A model generated the notes under the pieces. That model did not search any database, was not told where the DNA came from, and saw only the letters and a list, made by a program, of their open reading frames with translations. The position numbers and the translations under genes are program-made. Shown one piece after another: positions 18,540-28,384 of a stretch of DNA of 64,000 nucleotides (positions are counted from its first letter, which is position 1; each line of letters opens with the position of its first letter). The stretch is from NCBI RefSeq assembly GCF_004785935.1, contig NZ_SRRP01000001.1, positions 248,001 through 312,000 of the forward strand, read 5' to 3'. The stretch is from Streptococcus rubneri (GTDB taxonomy: Bacteria; Bacillota; Bacilli; Lactobacillales; Streptococcaceae).

Positions 18540-19856
18540 TTAAATCGCAAAGAGATCGTTTAGGTTTTCTGCCATGGTTGGGTGGGTAAAGATTTGTTTT
18601 GCGATGTAAGTATAAGGAATCTTGTTGTCCATCGCCATGGTGATCAGGTTGATGAGTTCGCCTGCAGCTTCTCCAAAGAGAGTCGCTCCAAGGATTTCTT
18701 TGGTTTCTGGGTTGACCACGGCTTTGAAGGCCCCTCGGAGGTCTGCGTTGACATGTCCGCGAGGCATGGCAGCAACTGGCAATTCTTTAACAGCAACTGG
18801 AAGTCCTTTGTCACGAGCTTCTTGCTCAGTCAAGCCAACTTGGGCCAGTGGAGGAGCAATAAAGAGTGTCGTCGCATAGTTTCCGCGTGTTTCTAGATTA
18901 TAGCTACCATCGCCTGTTAGGTAGTTGAAGACAATGCGGAAGTCATCGAGTGACATGTAAGTGAACTGAGGACCACCATTGACATCCCCAACTGCAAAGA
19001 CACCAGGGACGCTGGTTTCCAAATGACGGTTGACTTGAATCGCTCCACGATCAGTGACTTGAATATCTGTATTTTCAAGACCAAGTCCAGCTATGTTTGG
19101 CTTACGTCCTGTTGCGTAGAGAAGGACATCAAACTCGAAGTCTCCCTTATCCGTTACAAGGGTTAAGCTATCTTCACCATCTTTGATTTCTTGGGTATGA
19201 ACGCCTTGCAAGAATTGAATACCATCTTCTTCAAGGTAGCCTTTTGCAAGAGCTGCAATGCTTGGCTCGATTCGTGGCAAGAATGTTTCAGAAGCGTCCA
19301 GCACTGTTACTTTGCTACCCAAGGTATTGTAGAGATGAGCAAATTCCAATCCGATAGGTCCACCTCCAAGGACACCCAGGCGTTTAGGTAGGTTTTCCAA
19401 ACGTTGAATACCGGTTGAATCCACTGCAAATTTACTTTCAGCCAGTCCAGGGATTGGAAGAATAGTTGGCACAGCACCAGTATTAATAATAATGGTTTCA
19501 GCTGTCAATTCTTCCTTTTCATCTCCAGCTTGAATTTCGATGACCTTGTTGGAAAGGAAACGAGCTGTTGCATCGATAATGTCTACACCCGTTCCAGCAA
19601 TAGTTGCATAGTTCTTGCCATTGAGACGAGTGGTGACTGCATTTTTCTCATTCATGGCTTGCTCAAAATCCAAGCCTTTTTCTGCTGCAACAATTAAGGT
19701 CTTGGTGGGAATACAAGCGATATTGATACAAGTACCACCATACATAGACTTACTCTTTTCAATCAGAGCAACTTTTTTTCCTTGGCTTGATAATTTCGCT
19801 GCAAGTGTTTTACCAGCTTTACCAAATCCAATAACAATAACATCATACATTAACAT
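18540..19856 (-). CDS. RclA-like pyridine nucleotide-disulfide oxidoreductase
   Basis: Cytosolic flavoprotein of 438 residues. The FAD motif VIGFGKAGKTLA is at the N-terminus, the redox pair is Cys43/Cys48 in GGTCINIACIPTK, the NAD(P)H motif is VLGGGPIGLEFAH, the second FAD motif VPGVFAVGDVNGG, and the C-terminal dimer region ends IFTHPTMAENLNDLF. The GTCxNxxCxPTK form with short C-terminus matches RclA/YkgC proteins, which reduce Cu(II) and protect from hypochlorous acid, rather than glutathione reductase or lipoamide dehydrogenase. AGAAGG precedes the ATG; an extended -10 (TGATACAAT) is at 19881-19889 on the minus strand. Monocistronic. Confidence 0.82.
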   Translation of the reverse strand: MLMYDVIVIGFGKAGKTLAAKLSSQGKKVALIEKSKSMYGGTCINIACIPTKTLIVAAEKGLDFEQAMNEKNAVTTRLNGKNYATIAGTGVDIIDATARFLSNKVIEIQAGDEKEELTAETIIINTGAVPTILPIPGLAESKFAVDSTGIQRLENLPKRLGVLGGGPIGLEFAHLYNTLGSKVTVLDASETFLPRIEPSIAALAKGYLEEDGIQFLQGVHTQEIKDGEDSLTLVTDKGDFEFDVLLYATGRKPNIAGLGLENTDIQVTDRGAIQVNRHLETSVPGVFAVGDVNGGPQFTYMSLDDFRIVFNYLTGDGSYNLETRGNYATTLFIAPPLAQVGLTEQEARDKGLPVAVKELPVAAMPRGHVNADLRGAFKAVVNPETKEILGATLFGEAAGELINLITMAMDNKIPYTYIAKQIFTHPTMAENLNDLFAI

Positions 19857-19880
19857 ATGTTACACCTTCTTTCGGTTTCT

Positions 19881-19889
19881 ATTGTATCA
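19881..19889 (-). promoter_or_regulatory. Extended -10 promoter of the RclA-like gene
   Basis: TGATACAAT on the minus strand, 24 bases before the start codon. Confidence 0.6.
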
Positions 19890-19983
19890 AACCCATTTTA
19901 AAAAGTCTGAAATCTGCTACGGGATTATGTAGAAGCTAACAGGAAACAGGAAACAGGAATCAGGGACAAGAAGTCTCTTTTCA

Positions 19984-19992
19984 TGGTATAAT
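19984..19992 (+). promoter_or_regulatory. Extended -10 promoter of truB-ribF
   Basis: TGGTATAAT, 52 bases before the truB start. Confidence 0.65.
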
Positions 19993-20044
19993 AAAGGGTC
20001 GGTGGCTCTGGTGGTCACACAATCAGTTAGAAAGAGCAAATCAG

Positions 20045-20941
20045 ATGGACGGAATTATTAATATAAAAAAAGAAGCGGGCATGACTTCGCATGATGTGGT
20101 CTTTAAACTGCGAAAAATCCTAGGTACCAAGAAGATTGGCCATGGGGGAACGTTGGATCCTGATGTGGTGGGAGTGCTTCCGATTGCAGTTGGCAAGGCG
20201 ACCCGGATGGTCGAATTCATGCAAGATGAAGGCAAGGTCTATGAAGGAGAAATCACTCTGGGATTTTCTACCACAACGGAGGATGCCAGTGGGGAAATCG
20301 TCGAGAGGACCCCAGTGGAAGCACCTTTAGATGCAACAGAGGTCGATCGCATGATTGCCCAGATGGTGGGAGAAATTGAGCAGGTACCGCCTATGTACTC
20401 AGCAGTCAAGGTCAATGGACGTAAGCTCTATGAATATGCGCGGGCAGGAGAAGAAGTGGAACGGCCTGTCCGACAGGTAACTATTTATGACTTTACGCGT
20501 ACCAGTGAGATTGGCTACGAGGAAGGACTAGCCCGTTTTCGCTTCCGGGTCAAATGTAGCAAAGGGACGTATATCCGGACCTTATCTGTGGACCTTGGTC
20601 AAAAACTGAGTTATGCAGCCCATATGTCTCATCTGACCAGAACTAGTGCCGCTGGTTTGTCACTAGAAGATGCCCTGACCTTGGAAGAAGTGGCTGAAAA
20701 AGTAGCACAAGGAGATTTGAGCTTCCTTCATCCACTTGAAATTGGAATAGGGGATCTGGAAAAAGTAGAGCTGACAGCAGAAGAGGTCGGCGAAGTCCAA
20801 GTGGGACGCTTTATTCCAGTTGAGAGTGAAGCCAGAGAGTTGGCTGCTTTTTACCATGGAAGATTGGTGGCTATTTTAGAAAAACGGGATAATCTCTACA
20901 AACCTCGTAAAGTTTTTCTAATAGAAAGTGTGATACAATAA
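20045..20941 (+). CDS. truB: tRNA pseudouridine(55) synthase
   Basis: Converts U55 of the tRNA T-loop to pseudouridine. 298 residues. The catalytic aspartate is Asp38 in [15 protein letters not shown]; other family blocks are [38 protein letters not shown] and [16 protein letters not shown]; a C-terminal PUA-like part follows from about 235. The ribosome site is weak (AGAAAGAG). ribF begins four bases after the stop, an arrangement common in Firmicutes. Confidence 0.95.
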   Translation: MDGIINIKKEAGMTSHDVVFKLRKILGTKKIGHGGTLDPDVVGVLPIAVGKATRMVEFMQDEGKVYEGEITLGFSTTTEDASGEIVERTPVEAPLDATEVDRMIAQMVGEIEQVPPMYSAVKVNGRKLYEYARAGEEVERPVRQVTIYDFTRTSEIGYEEGLARFRFRVKCSKGTYIRTLSVDLGQKLSYAAHMSHLTRTSAAGLSLEDALTLEEVAEKVAQGDLSFLHPLEIGIGDLEKVELTAEEVGEVQVGRFIPVESEARELAAFYHGRLVAILEKRDNLYKPRKVFLIESVIQ

Positions 20942-20945
20942 ATTC

Positions 20946-21866
20946 ATGAAAATTCGTTATATAAGCAATGAAAAAGAAATACAATCACAAGGGGATACAG
21001 TCGTGGTCTTGGGCTATTTTGATGGTCTCCACCGAGGCCATCAAGAACTCTTTCGGACGGCTCGCAGGATTGCCGATGAGCAAGGACTTGTTGTAGCTGT
21101 CTTGACCTTCCCGGAATCTCCTAAGTTGGCCTTTTGCCGTTACCAACCAGAATTACTCCTTCATCTCCAAAATCCAGAGGAGCGATTGAAACGAATGGAG
21201 GAATTTGGAGTTGATGAGCTGTATCTGATAGATTTTACCAGTGATTTTGCGGCTCATACAGCAGAAGAATTTGTTGCTAGTTATCTGACAGCTCTTCGAG
21301 CTCGTGTCATAGTTGCAGGTTTTGATTATAGCTTTGGAAGTGATAAAAAAGAGGCGGCTGATTTAGCGTCCTATTTTGATGGTCAAGTGCGAGTGATACC
21401 ACCTGTCCTGGATCAAGGGGAAAAAATTAGTTCGACTCGTATTCGCCAGGCTATTGCATCTGGTCAGGTGAAAGAAGCGACGAATCTCTTAGGATATCCT
21501 TTGTCCAGTCGAGGGATTGTCGTACATGGGGATGCGCGTGGGCGAACTATTGGCTTTCCAACGGCCAATCTAGCTCCAGTGGATCGGACCTATCTTCCTC
21601 AAGATGGTGTTTACGTAGTAGAAGTAGAGGTAATGGGGAAACGATATCGAGGGATGGCTTCCGTTGGGAAAAACTCGACCTTCGATGGGACAGAACTTCG
21701 ATTTGAGGCCAATCTCTTTGATTTTACGAAAGATATATATGGATATACTATCCGGATTTTTTGGTTGGATAAGATTCGAGAAATGGTAAAATTTGATAGT
21801 GTACCAGCCCTAATTGACCAACTTCATCAAGATGAAAAAATTGCCCGTAAGTGGATGAAATCATGA
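20946..21866 (+). CDS. ribF: Bifunctional riboflavin kinase / FAD synthetase
   Basis: Makes FMN and then FAD from riboflavin in the cytosol. 306 residues: the N-terminal nucleotidyltransferase domain (1-180) carries GYFDGLHRGHQEL and KISSTRIRQAIASGQV; the C-terminal riboflavin kinase domain has GRTIGFPTANL, DGVYVVEV and FEANLFDFTKDIYG. It follows truB by four bases with no separate promoter, so expression depends on truB. No FMN riboswitch is seen. A strong terminator follows. Confidence 0.95.
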   Translation: MKIRYISNEKEIQSQGDTVVVLGYFDGLHRGHQELFRTARRIADEQGLVVAVLTFPESPKLAFCRYQPELLLHLQNPEERLKRMEEFGVDELYLIDFTSDFAAHTAEEFVASYLTALRARVIVAGFDYSFGSDKKEAADLASYFDGQVRVIPPVLDQGEKISSTRIRQAIASGQVKEATNLLGYPLSSRGIVVHGDARGRTIGFPTANLAPVDRTYLPQDGVYVVEVEVMGKRYRGMASVGKNSTFDGTELRFEANLFDFTKDIYGYTIRIFWLDKIREMVKFDSVPALIDQLHQDEKIARKWMKS

Positions 21867-21873
21867 TTATTGT

Positions 21874-21910
21874 AAATTCTCCCTTTAGGGGAGAATTTTA
21901 TTCTTTTAAA
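21874..21910 (+). terminator. Terminator after ribF
   Basis: Ten-base stem AAATTCTCCC / GGGAGAATTT, five-base loop, then T-rich run. Confidence 0.9.
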
Positions 21911-21922
21911 TACAAAAATCGC

Positions 21923-21951
21923 TTTTCAAGCGTCCAATATTTTTGTATAAT
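21923..21951 (+). promoter_or_regulatory. Promoter of the spx operon
   Basis: TTTTCA (21923-21928), 17-base spacer, TATAAT (21946-21951). Confidence 0.6.
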
Positions 21952-21988
21952 ATAGTTAGGTAAGTGTATACAAAAAGAAGTGAAGATC

Positions 21989-22390
21989 ATGATTACATTA
22001 TTTTTATCTCCGAGTTGTACATCATGTCGGAAAGCACGGGCTTGGCTAGAAAAGCATGAAGTTCCTTTCAAAGAACATAATATTATGACAAGTCCCTTGT
22101 CTTATGATGAGTTGCGTAATATTTTGGCCCTGACTGAAAATGGAACAGACGACATTATTTCAACTCGTTCAAAAATTTTTCAGAAACTAAATGTAGATGT
22201 AGAGGATTTATCGATTTCTGCTTTGATTAAGCTCATTGAAGAAAATCCTAGTCTTTTGCGTCGCCCAATTATTCTTGATCAAAAGCGTATGCAAATCGGC
22301 TTCAATGAGGATGAAATCCGAGCATTTCTACCTCGATGCTATCGTAAAGAAGAATTAAAATCTGCTACATTAAGGGCGGAGATCCAGTAA
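21989..22390 (+). CDS. spxA1: Spx-family redox regulator (ArsC fold)
   Basis: Binds the RNA polymerase alpha C-terminal domain and redirects transcription under thiol stress. 133 residues. The redox switch is Cys10-x-x-Cys13 in [11 protein letters not shown], and LLRRPIILD is the usual RPI motif. The ATG at 21989 gives the family's canonical start MITLFLSPS; a GTG three codons upstream is unlikely. The position next to ribF is the one I associate with SpxA1 rather than the recA-linked SpxA2, but the paralogue number is an inference. First gene of spx-UPF0223-suhB-rsmF. Confidence 0.85.
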   Translation: MITLFLSPSCTSCRKARAWLEKHEVPFKEHNIMTSPLSYDELRNILALTENGTDDIISTRSKIFQKLNVDVEDLSISALIKLIEENPSLLRRPIILDQKRMQIGFNEDEIRAFLPRCYRKEELKSATLRAEIQ

Positions 22391-22391
22391 A

Positions 22392-22670
22392 ATGAATAAG
22401 AATTATAGTTACCCACTCGATTTATCGTGGAGCACTGAAGAGCTTGCTTCGGTGCTTTCTTTTTTTAATCAGGTAGAACAAGCTTATGAGCAAAAGGCGA
22501 ATGCCCGAACCTACCTAGAAGCTTACAAGGCCTTTAAGAAAGTTGTCCCAAGTATTGGCGAAGAAAAACGTTTGGGCAAAGAGTTTGAAGAGGTCAGTGG
22601 CTACTCTCTCTACCGAGCTACAAAAGTAGCCAAAGAAAAAGGGGAAGGATGGTTTTCGATTGATCAATAA
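22392..22670 (+). CDS. UPF0223 family protein
   Basis: Small cytosolic protein of 92 residues: [30 protein letters not shown] at the front and YEAF-like [34 protein letters not shown] further on, the conserved UPF0223 pattern of an all-helical domain. Starts one base after the spx stop and its last codons overlap the next gene, so it is translated within the same operon. Function unknown. Confidence 0.88.
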   Translation: MNKNYSYPLDLSWSTEELASVLSFFNQVEQAYEQKANARTYLEAYKAFKKVVPSIGEEKRLGKEFEEVSGYSLYRATKVAKEKGEGWFSIDQ

Positions 22671-23433
22671 ATTAGAATTTGCTAAGACCATTGTCAGAGA
22701 AGCAGGAAGCTATCTAAGAGAACACTTACATGACCAGCTAGCGATTACTGTCAAAACAAATCCGACGGATTTGGTGACTCAGATGGATCAGGAAGTGCAA
22801 GCAACCTTGGTCCGCAAGATTTTAGAAGCTTATCCAGAAGATCAAATTTTTGCTGAAGAAGATGAGCTTCGTGCCCCTATTCGATCAGGAAAGGTCTGGG
22901 TCATTGACCCCATTGATGGGACCAATAATTTTGTGACTCAAAAAGAAGATTTTGCTGTTATGGTTGCCTATTTTGAAGAGGGTCTTGGCCGGTTTGGTTT
23001 GATCTATGATGTCATGCGGGATCATCTCTTTTTTGGCGGAAAGGAATTTGGAGTTTTTTGTAACGACCGTCGCCTACAAAGCTTCCAAGATCGTCCCCTG
23101 AGTGATTTATTAGTGGCCTCCAATGTAGGTATGCTCAAGACCAATGCTTGGGGTATGGCGGATTTGGGGGCAGAATGCTTAGGGATTCGGGTCTATGGGA
23201 GTGCCGGTATCAGTTTTACCAAGATCCTATCCGGTGGTATTTTAGGCTACTTCAGCTATATCTGGCCTTGGGATTATGCGGCTGCAGCTATTATGGGAGA
23301 GTGCCTAGGATACTCAGTCTTGACCTTGGAAGGGAAAGAACCTAACTATGAGACCTTGGAGCCTATCATGATGGTCCCAACTTGTAAACTAGATGAGATT
23401 CAGCCTTTTTTGACGAAAGGAAAAGACGCATGA
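22660..23433 (+). CDS. Inositol monophosphatase family phosphatase
   Basis: Mg-dependent sugar-phosphate/inositol-phosphate phosphatase of the SuhB/IMPase family, 257 residues. Metal-binding motifs are visible: [20 protein letters not shown] (about 80-92) and [14 protein letters not shown] (about 208-221). The start is TTG at 22660, overlapping the end of the UPF0223 gene by eleven bases, with AAGGAT about ten bases upstream; no ATG lies near. Physiological substrate not known. Its stop overlaps the next start (ATGA). Confidence 0.88.
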   Translation: MINKLEFAKTIVREAGSYLREHLHDQLAITVKTNPTDLVTQMDQEVQATLVRKILEAYPEDQIFAEEDELRAPIRSGKVWVIDPIDGTNNFVTQKEDFAVMVAYFEEGLGRFGLIYDVMRDHLFFGGKEFGVFCNDRRLQSFQDRPLSDLLVASNVGMLKTNAWGMADLGAECLGIRVYGSAGISFTKILSGGILGYFSYIWPWDYAAAAIMGECLGYSVLTLEGKEPNYETLEPIMMVPTCKLDEIQPFLTKGKDA

Positions 23434-24734
23434 CCTTTCCTCAAGGATTTAAAGAAAAGTATACCCAATTACTTGGAGAAGAGGCCAAGGCCTTCTTTCA
23501 AACCTTTGATGAACCAGCCGTTTCTGCCTATCGAACCAATCCGTTAAAGGCGGAGCAAATCAGAGGTAATGAGCCTATTCCAGGTATGCCTTGGAGTTAC
23601 TATGGCAAGGTGTCGGGGAAATCCGTTGCCCATGTCACAGGTCTGGTCTACTCGCAAGAACCCGCTGCCCAAATGGTGGCTCAAGTAGCACATCCAAGTC
23701 CAGGTATGAAGGTCTTGGATCTTGCGGCAGCACCTGGTGGGAAGACGACCCACTTACTCTCTTATTTAGACAATCAAGGTCTCCTCATTTCTAATGAAAT
23801 TCACAAGGGTCGCTCCAAGATTCTGGTCGAGAATGTCGAACGTTTTGGGGCTCGTAACGTCGTGGTGACCAATGAATCCGCCGAGCGTTTGGCCAAGGTT
23901 TTTCCAGCCTATTTTGATCTGATTGTTTTGGATGCTCCGTGTTCTGGTGAAGGAATGTTCCGGAAGCAACCAGATGCCATGGACTACTGGCACCCAGATT
24001 ATCCAGCTCAATGTGCTGGTCTTCAAAGAGAAATTTTAACAGATGCTATCAAGATGCTGGCACCAGGTGGACAGCTAGTTTATTCGACCTGTACCTGGGC
24101 ACCGGAAGAGAATGAAGAGATTGTCTCTTGGCTCATAGAAGAATATGAGTTGGAATTGCTACCGATTGAAAAAATCAATGGCATGGTAGAGGGGATCGGT
24201 TATCCTGAAACAGCCCGGATGTATCCCCATCGTTTCAAAGGGGAAGGGCAATTTGTTGCTAAATTCCTTTATAAGGGAGAGCCTGAAGTTAAGAAGATCA
24301 AGGAAGGACGTTCCAATCTAACGGCTGAGCAGAAGAAGCTGTGGCAAGCTTTTGCCAAGGATTGTTTAGCCATTGATTTAGAGGGTCTCTACCAGTGTTT
24401 TGGAGATCAGCTTTATCTCTTACCTGTTGGTCTCCCTGATTTGAAAAAGGTCAAGATTGCTCGCAATGGCTTGCACCTTGGAACCTTTAAGAAAAATCGC
24501 TTTGAACCTAGCTTTGCTTTGGGCCTAGCTCTGAAACCAGATCAAGTGAAGAAATCGGTCAGCTTGTCGGATCCAGACTTTATGAAGTACGTGGCTGGAG
24601 AGACTATTCAGCTAGATCAAGACTACCCAAATGGTTGGTATCAGGTCCTGGCTGGAGGCAATGGTTTAGGTTTTGCAAAAGTGACTGGACGGACCTTAAA
24701 AAATTTCTTTCCAAAAGGTTTGAGATTTAGATAA
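23430..24734 (+). CDS. rsmF: rRNA m5C methyltransferase, RsmF/NOL1-NOP2-Sun family
   Basis: Methylates cytosine in 16S rRNA using S-adenosylmethionine; 434 residues. The SAM-binding motif is LDLAAAPGGKTTHLL; motif IV DAPCSGEGMFRKQP and motif VI VYSTCTWAPEENEE carry the two cysteines used for release and catalysis. The C-terminus (from about 290) has an RsmF-type PUA-like extension. ATGA overlap with the phosphatase shows translational coupling. Exact target cytosines cannot be read from sequence. Confidence 0.92.
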   Translation: MTFPQGFKEKYTQLLGEEAKAFFQTFDEPAVSAYRTNPLKAEQIRGNEPIPGMPWSYYGKVSGKSVAHVTGLVYSQEPAAQMVAQVAHPSPGMKVLDLAAAPGGKTTHLLSYLDNQGLLISNEIHKGRSKILVENVERFGARNVVVTNESAERLAKVFPAYFDLIVLDAPCSGEGMFRKQPDAMDYWHPDYPAQCAGLQREILTDAIKMLAPGGQLVYSTCTWAPEENEEIVSWLIEEYELELLPIEKINGMVEGIGYPETARMYPHRFKGEGQFVAKFLYKGEPEVKKIKEGRSNLTAEQKKLWQAFAKDCLAIDLEGLYQCFGDQLYLLPVGLPDLKKVKIARNGLHLGTFKKNRFEPSFALGLALKPDQVKKSVSLSDPDFMKYVAGETIQLDQDYPNGWYQVLAGGNGLGFAKVTGRTLKNFFPKGLRFR

Positions 24735-24759
24735 ATTATTAGGAAATGCCGTCTTTCTA

Positions 24760-24768
24760 TGTTATAGT
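24760..24768 (+). promoter_or_regulatory. Extended -10 promoter of the pst operon
   Basis: TGTTATAGT with a leader of about 90 bases before pstS. The Pho-box-type repeats expected for PnpR control were not clearly found. Confidence 0.5.
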
Positions 24769-24863
24769 GGAAATAGAGTGATTCTTGCTAGAATACTAGA
24801 AGATAACAAGTGTTTAGAGATAAGATTTAAACGATATTTGATTATGATTCAAGGAGACTTACA

Positions 24864-25730
24864 TTGAATAAATGCAAAAAGCTAGTCCTTGGGCTAGCAA
24901 CAGTAGCACTTGCAGCTTCTCTTTCTGCCTGTGCGTCTTGGATTGACCGTGGAGAAGCGATTACAGCTGTTGGATCAACAGCCCTACAACCGCTCGTTGA
25001 AGGGGTGGTAGATCGTTATATTGAAGAGCATCCCGGTAAGATTGTCAATGTCCAAGGGGGTGGATCTGGTACAGGTCTTTCTCAGGTCCAATCAGGAGCT
25101 GTCGACATTGGAAATAGTGACCTCTTTGCAGAGGAAAAAGATGGCATCGATGCTTCTAGCTTGGTGGATCATCAAGTAGCAGTAGCAGGAACAGCCATCA
25201 TTGCGAACAAGGGGATTTCCGTAGACGATTTAACTACTGAACAATTGCGTAAGATTTTTACTGGTGAATATACCAACTGGAAGCAATTGGGTGGTGAGGA
25301 CTTGGAAATTACCATTGTGAACCGGGCAGTAGGATCTGGTAGCCGTGCTGTATTTGATGACATCATTATGGACGGCAAAGATCCTAAACAGGCTCAGGAA
25401 CAGGATTCCAATGGAATGGTGAAGAACATTGTTTCCCAGACTCCAGGTGCCATTTCTTATCTGGCCTTTACCTACGTGGATGATAGTGTCAAAACCATGA
25501 AGTTAAATGGCTATGAACCAACTAAGGAAAACGTAGTGAATAATAACTGGCCAATTTGGTCCTATGAACACATGTATACCAAGGGAGAGCCAAGTAAATT
25601 GGCTAAGAAATTCTTGGATTACATGATGACAGATGAGGTCCAGCAAGAAATCGTTGGTAAGATGGGCTATATCCCAATCAATGATATGAAAGTCAGCCGT
25701 GATCTTGACGGTAACATTACGAAGAAATAA
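24864..25730 (+). CDS. pstS: Phosphate-binding lipoprotein of the Pst ABC transporter
   Basis: Captures phosphate outside the membrane. 288 residues with a lipoprotein signal: hydrophobic h-region, then LSAC with Cys23 as lipid site. Phosphate-contact segments [34 protein letters not shown] and [14 protein letters not shown] are present. The start is TTG at 24864 with AAGGAG seven bases upstream, so the N-terminus is [10 protein letters not shown]. First gene of pstS-pstC-pstA-pstB1-pstB2-phoU. Confidence 0.95.
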   Translation: MNKCKKLVLGLATVALAASLSACASWIDRGEAITAVGSTALQPLVEGVVDRYIEEHPGKIVNVQGGGSGTGLSQVQSGAVDIGNSDLFAEEKDGIDASSLVDHQVAVAGTAIIANKGISVDDLTTEQLRKIFTGEYTNWKQLGGEDLEITIVNRAVGSGSRAVFDDIIMDGKDPKQAQEQDSNGMVKNIVSQTPGAISYLAFTYVDDSVKTMKLNGYEPTKENVVNNNWPIWSYEHMYTKGEPSKLAKKFLDYMMTDEVQQEIVGKMGYIPINDMKVSRDLDGNITKK

Positions 25731-25747
25731 GAAGAATTAGGTAAAAC

Positions 25748-26659
25748 ATGAACGAAGTAGCAAAAAAAATGCTCGCAAAGTCCAATAATTCTCGTTTGGA
25801 AAAATTTGGTAAAACCATTACTTTCTGCTGTATGAGTTTGATTGTCTTTGTTGTAGCTTTGATTTTGATTTTTGTAGCCCAAAAGGGATTATCGACTTTC
25901 TTTGTCAACAAGGTCAATGTCTTTAGTTTCCTTTTCGGATCCACATGGAATCCATCTGGGAAAGAATTTGGGGCTTTGCCAATGATCTTGGGTTCCTTCA
26001 TTGTAACCCTTTTGTCTGCCTTGGTGGCGACACCTTTTGCCATCGGTGCGGCAGTCTTTATGACAGAAGTTTCACCAAAGGGAGCTCGTCTCTTACAACC
26101 AGCTATTGAATTGTTGGTAGGGATCCCTTCTGTTGTTTATGGATTTATTGGTTTGCAAGTGGTGGTTCCATTTGTTCGTTCCATCTTTGGTGGGACAGGG
26201 TTTGGGATCTTGTCAGGGGTCTTTGTCCTCTTTGTCATGATACTTCCAACTGTGACCTTTATGACAACAGACAGCTTACGGGCAGTACCTCGTCACTATC
26301 GGGAAGCAAGTATGGCTATGGGAGCGACTCGTTGGCAAACGATTTGGCATGTCACCTTAAAGGCGGCTCGCTCAGGTATTTTTACGGCAGTTGTCTTTGG
26401 AATGGCCCGTGCCTTCGGTGAAGCCTTGGCTATTCAGATGGTGGTCGGAAACTCAGCGGTTGTTCCAAATTCTTTAACAACTCCAGCTTCCACCTTAACC
26501 TCTATTTTGACTATGGGAATCGGAAATACGGTTATGGGAACAGTTAACAACAACGTTCTTTGGTCACTTGCCTTGGTGCTCTTGCTGATGAGTTTGGCAT
26601 TCAACAGCGTTATCAAATTGATCACGAAAGAAAGAGGTAAGAAGAACTATGCACGCTAA
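25748..26659 (+). CDS. pstC: Phosphate ABC transporter permease PstC
   Basis: Membrane subunit of 303 residues with six predicted segments. The cytoplasmic EAA loop is YREASMAMGATRWQTIWHVTL (about 187-207), which docks to PstB. The N-terminal sequence EVAKKMLAKSNNSRLEKFGK is cytosolic. Overlaps pstA by eleven bases, so the permease pair is coupled. Confidence 0.94.
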   Translation: MNEVAKKMLAKSNNSRLEKFGKTITFCCMSLIVFVVALILIFVAQKGLSTFFVNKVNVFSFLFGSTWNPSGKEFGALPMILGSFIVTLLSALVATPFAIGAAVFMTEVSPKGARLLQPAIELLVGIPSVVYGFIGLQVVVPFVRSIFGGTGFGILSGVFVLFVMILPTVTFMTTDSLRAVPRHYREASMAMGATRWQTIWHVTLKAARSGIFTAVVFGMARAFGEALAIQMVVGNSAVVPNSLTTPASTLTSILTMGIGNTVMGTVNNNVLWSLALVLLLMSLAFNSVIKLITKERGKKNYAR

Positions 26660-27533
26660 AAAAATAGATAAGATAGCGACAGGAATTCTCTATGCTATTG
26701 CTGGAATTATTGTTACGATTCTTGCTTCTTTGATTCTCTACATCCTGGTTAGAGGGTTGCCGCATGTGTCTTGGACCTTTTTGACCAGCAAATCTTCTTC
26801 TTACCAAGCAGGTGGAGGGATTGGGATTCAGCTCTATAATTCCTTCTTCCTTTTAGTCATTACTTTGATTATCTCCTTCCCACTTTCTTTGGGGGCAGGG
26901 ATCTACTTGTCAGAGTATGCCAAGAAGGGCCCATTGACCAACTTGGTTCGGACCTGTATTGAGATCTTGTCTTCTCTCCCATCGGTCGTAGTCGGTCTCT
27001 TTGGCTACTTGGTCTTTGTAGTGCAGTTTCAATATGGCTTCTCAATTATTTCAGGGGCCTTGGCCTTGACGGTCTTTAACCTGCCACAAATGACGCGAAA
27101 CATTGAAGATAGCTTGCAAAACATCCACCATACACAGAGAGAAGCTGGGCTTGCGCTTGGAATCTCTCGTTGGGAAACCGTGATACACGTAGTGGTACCA
27201 GAAGCCTTGCCAAGTATTATTACGGGTGTCGTATTAGCTTCTGGGCGGATCTTTGGGGAAGCAGCGGCCTTGATTTATACAGCTGGTCAGTCTGCCCCAG
27301 CCTTGGATTGGAGCAACTGGAACCTCTTCAGTGTGACCAGTCCGATCTCCATTTTCCGTCAAGCGGAAACTCTAGCAGTCCACATTTGGAAGGTTAATAG
27401 TGAAGGAACCATTCCCGATGCGATTGAAGTATCCGCTGGATCGGCTGCAGTCTTGTTGATCTTTATTTTGATTTTCAACTTTGGAGCCCGTAAGCTAGGG
27501 ACTTACCTCCATAAGAAATTAACCTCAGCATAA
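26649..27533 (+). CDS. pstA: Phosphate ABC transporter permease PstA
   Basis: Second membrane subunit, 294 residues, pairs with PstC. EAA loop REAGLALGISRWETVIHVVV at about 165-184; the SSLPSVVVGLFGYLVFV segment is a PstA hallmark. AAGAGGTAAGAAG inside the end of pstC serves as ribosome site. Confidence 0.94.
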   Translation: MHAKKIDKIATGILYAIAGIIVTILASLILYILVRGLPHVSWTFLTSKSSSYQAGGGIGIQLYNSFFLLVITLIISFPLSLGAGIYLSEYAKKGPLTNLVRTCIEILSSLPSVVVGLFGYLVFVVQFQYGFSIISGALALTVFNLPQMTRNIEDSLQNIHHTQREAGLALGISRWETVIHVVVPEALPSIITGVVLASGRIFGEAAALIYTAGQSAPALDWSNWNLFSVTSPISIFRQAETLAVHIWKVNSEGTIPDAIEVSAGSAAVLLIFILIFNFGARKLGTYLHKKLTSA

Positions 27534-27544
27534 AAGGAGAAGAA

Positions 27545-28348
27545 ATGTCAAAGTACAATTGGGATGAGAAACATATCATTACTTTTCCTGAAGAAAAAGT
27601 GGTCCTTTCGACCAAAGACTTGCATGTCTACTATGGATCAAACGAATCCATCAAAGGTGTGGATATGCAATTTGAGAAGAATAAAATCACAGCTTTGATC
27701 GGTCCTTCTGGATCTGGAAAGTCCACCTATCTTAGAAGTTTGAACCGGATGAACGATACCATTGATATTGCGCGTGTGACTGGGGAGATCTGGTACGAAG
27801 GGATCGATGTTAACCGGCCAGATATTAATGTCTATGAAATGAGAAAGCATATCGGGATGGTCTTCCAACGTCCAAACCCATTTGCCAAGTCCATTTACCG
27901 CAATATCACCTTCCCACACGAGCGGGCAGGTGTCAAAGACAAGAAGGTCTTGGACGAAATCGTCGAAAAATCTTTGAAGCAAGCTGCCCTCTGGGATCAG
28001 GTCAAGGATGATTTGCACAAGTCTGCATTGACCCTCTCTGGTGGTCAACAGCAACGCCTCTGTATCGCTCGAGCTATCTCTGTCAAACCGAAGATTTTGC
28101 TCATGGATGAGCCAGCTTCAGCCTTAGACCCTATCGCAACAGCCCAGTTGGAAGAAACCATGCTGGAGTTGAAGAAGGATTACACCATTATTATCGTGAC
28201 CCACAGCATGCAACAGGCTGCTCGTGCTAGCGATTATACAGGATTCTTCTATCTAGGCGATTTAATTGAGTATGATAAAACAGCCAATATTTTCCAAAAT
28301 GCAAAACTCCAATCAACCAACGATTATGTATCTGGTCACTTTGGATAG
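27545..28348 (+). CDS. pstB1: Phosphate ABC transporter ATPase PstB1
   Basis: ATPase of 267 residues. Walker [11 protein letters not shown]-loop GMVFQRPNPF, signature [14 protein letters not shown], Walker B ILLMDEPASALDP, H-loop IVTHSMQQAAR with the switch histidine present. AAAGGAGAAG precedes the ATG. One of two tandem ATPases; the other, 36 bases downstream, is a clear paralogue. Confidence 0.94.
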   Translation: MSKYNWDEKHIITFPEEKVVLSTKDLHVYYGSNESIKGVDMQFEKNKITALIGPSGSGKSTYLRSLNRMNDTIDIARVTGEIWYEGIDVNRPDINVYEMRKHIGMVFQRPNPFAKSIYRNITFPHERAGVKDKKVLDEIVEKSLKQAALWDQVKDDLHKSALTLSGGQQQRLCIARAISVKPKILLMDEPASALDPIATAQLEETMLELKKDYTIIIVTHSMQQAARASDYTGFFYLGDLIEYDKTANIFQNAKLQSTNDYVSGHFG

Positions 28349-28384
28349 GAATTGGTAACATAGAAACAACATAAGGATGAAAAC

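Noticed and set aside
19930-19965. Short tandem ACAGGAA units
   Set aside because: Only three imperfect copies between two genes; no sign of function or variability.
20946-21000. Possible FMN riboswitch for ribF
   Set aside because: ribF starts four bases after truB, leaving no room, and no RFN-type sequence is present before truB.
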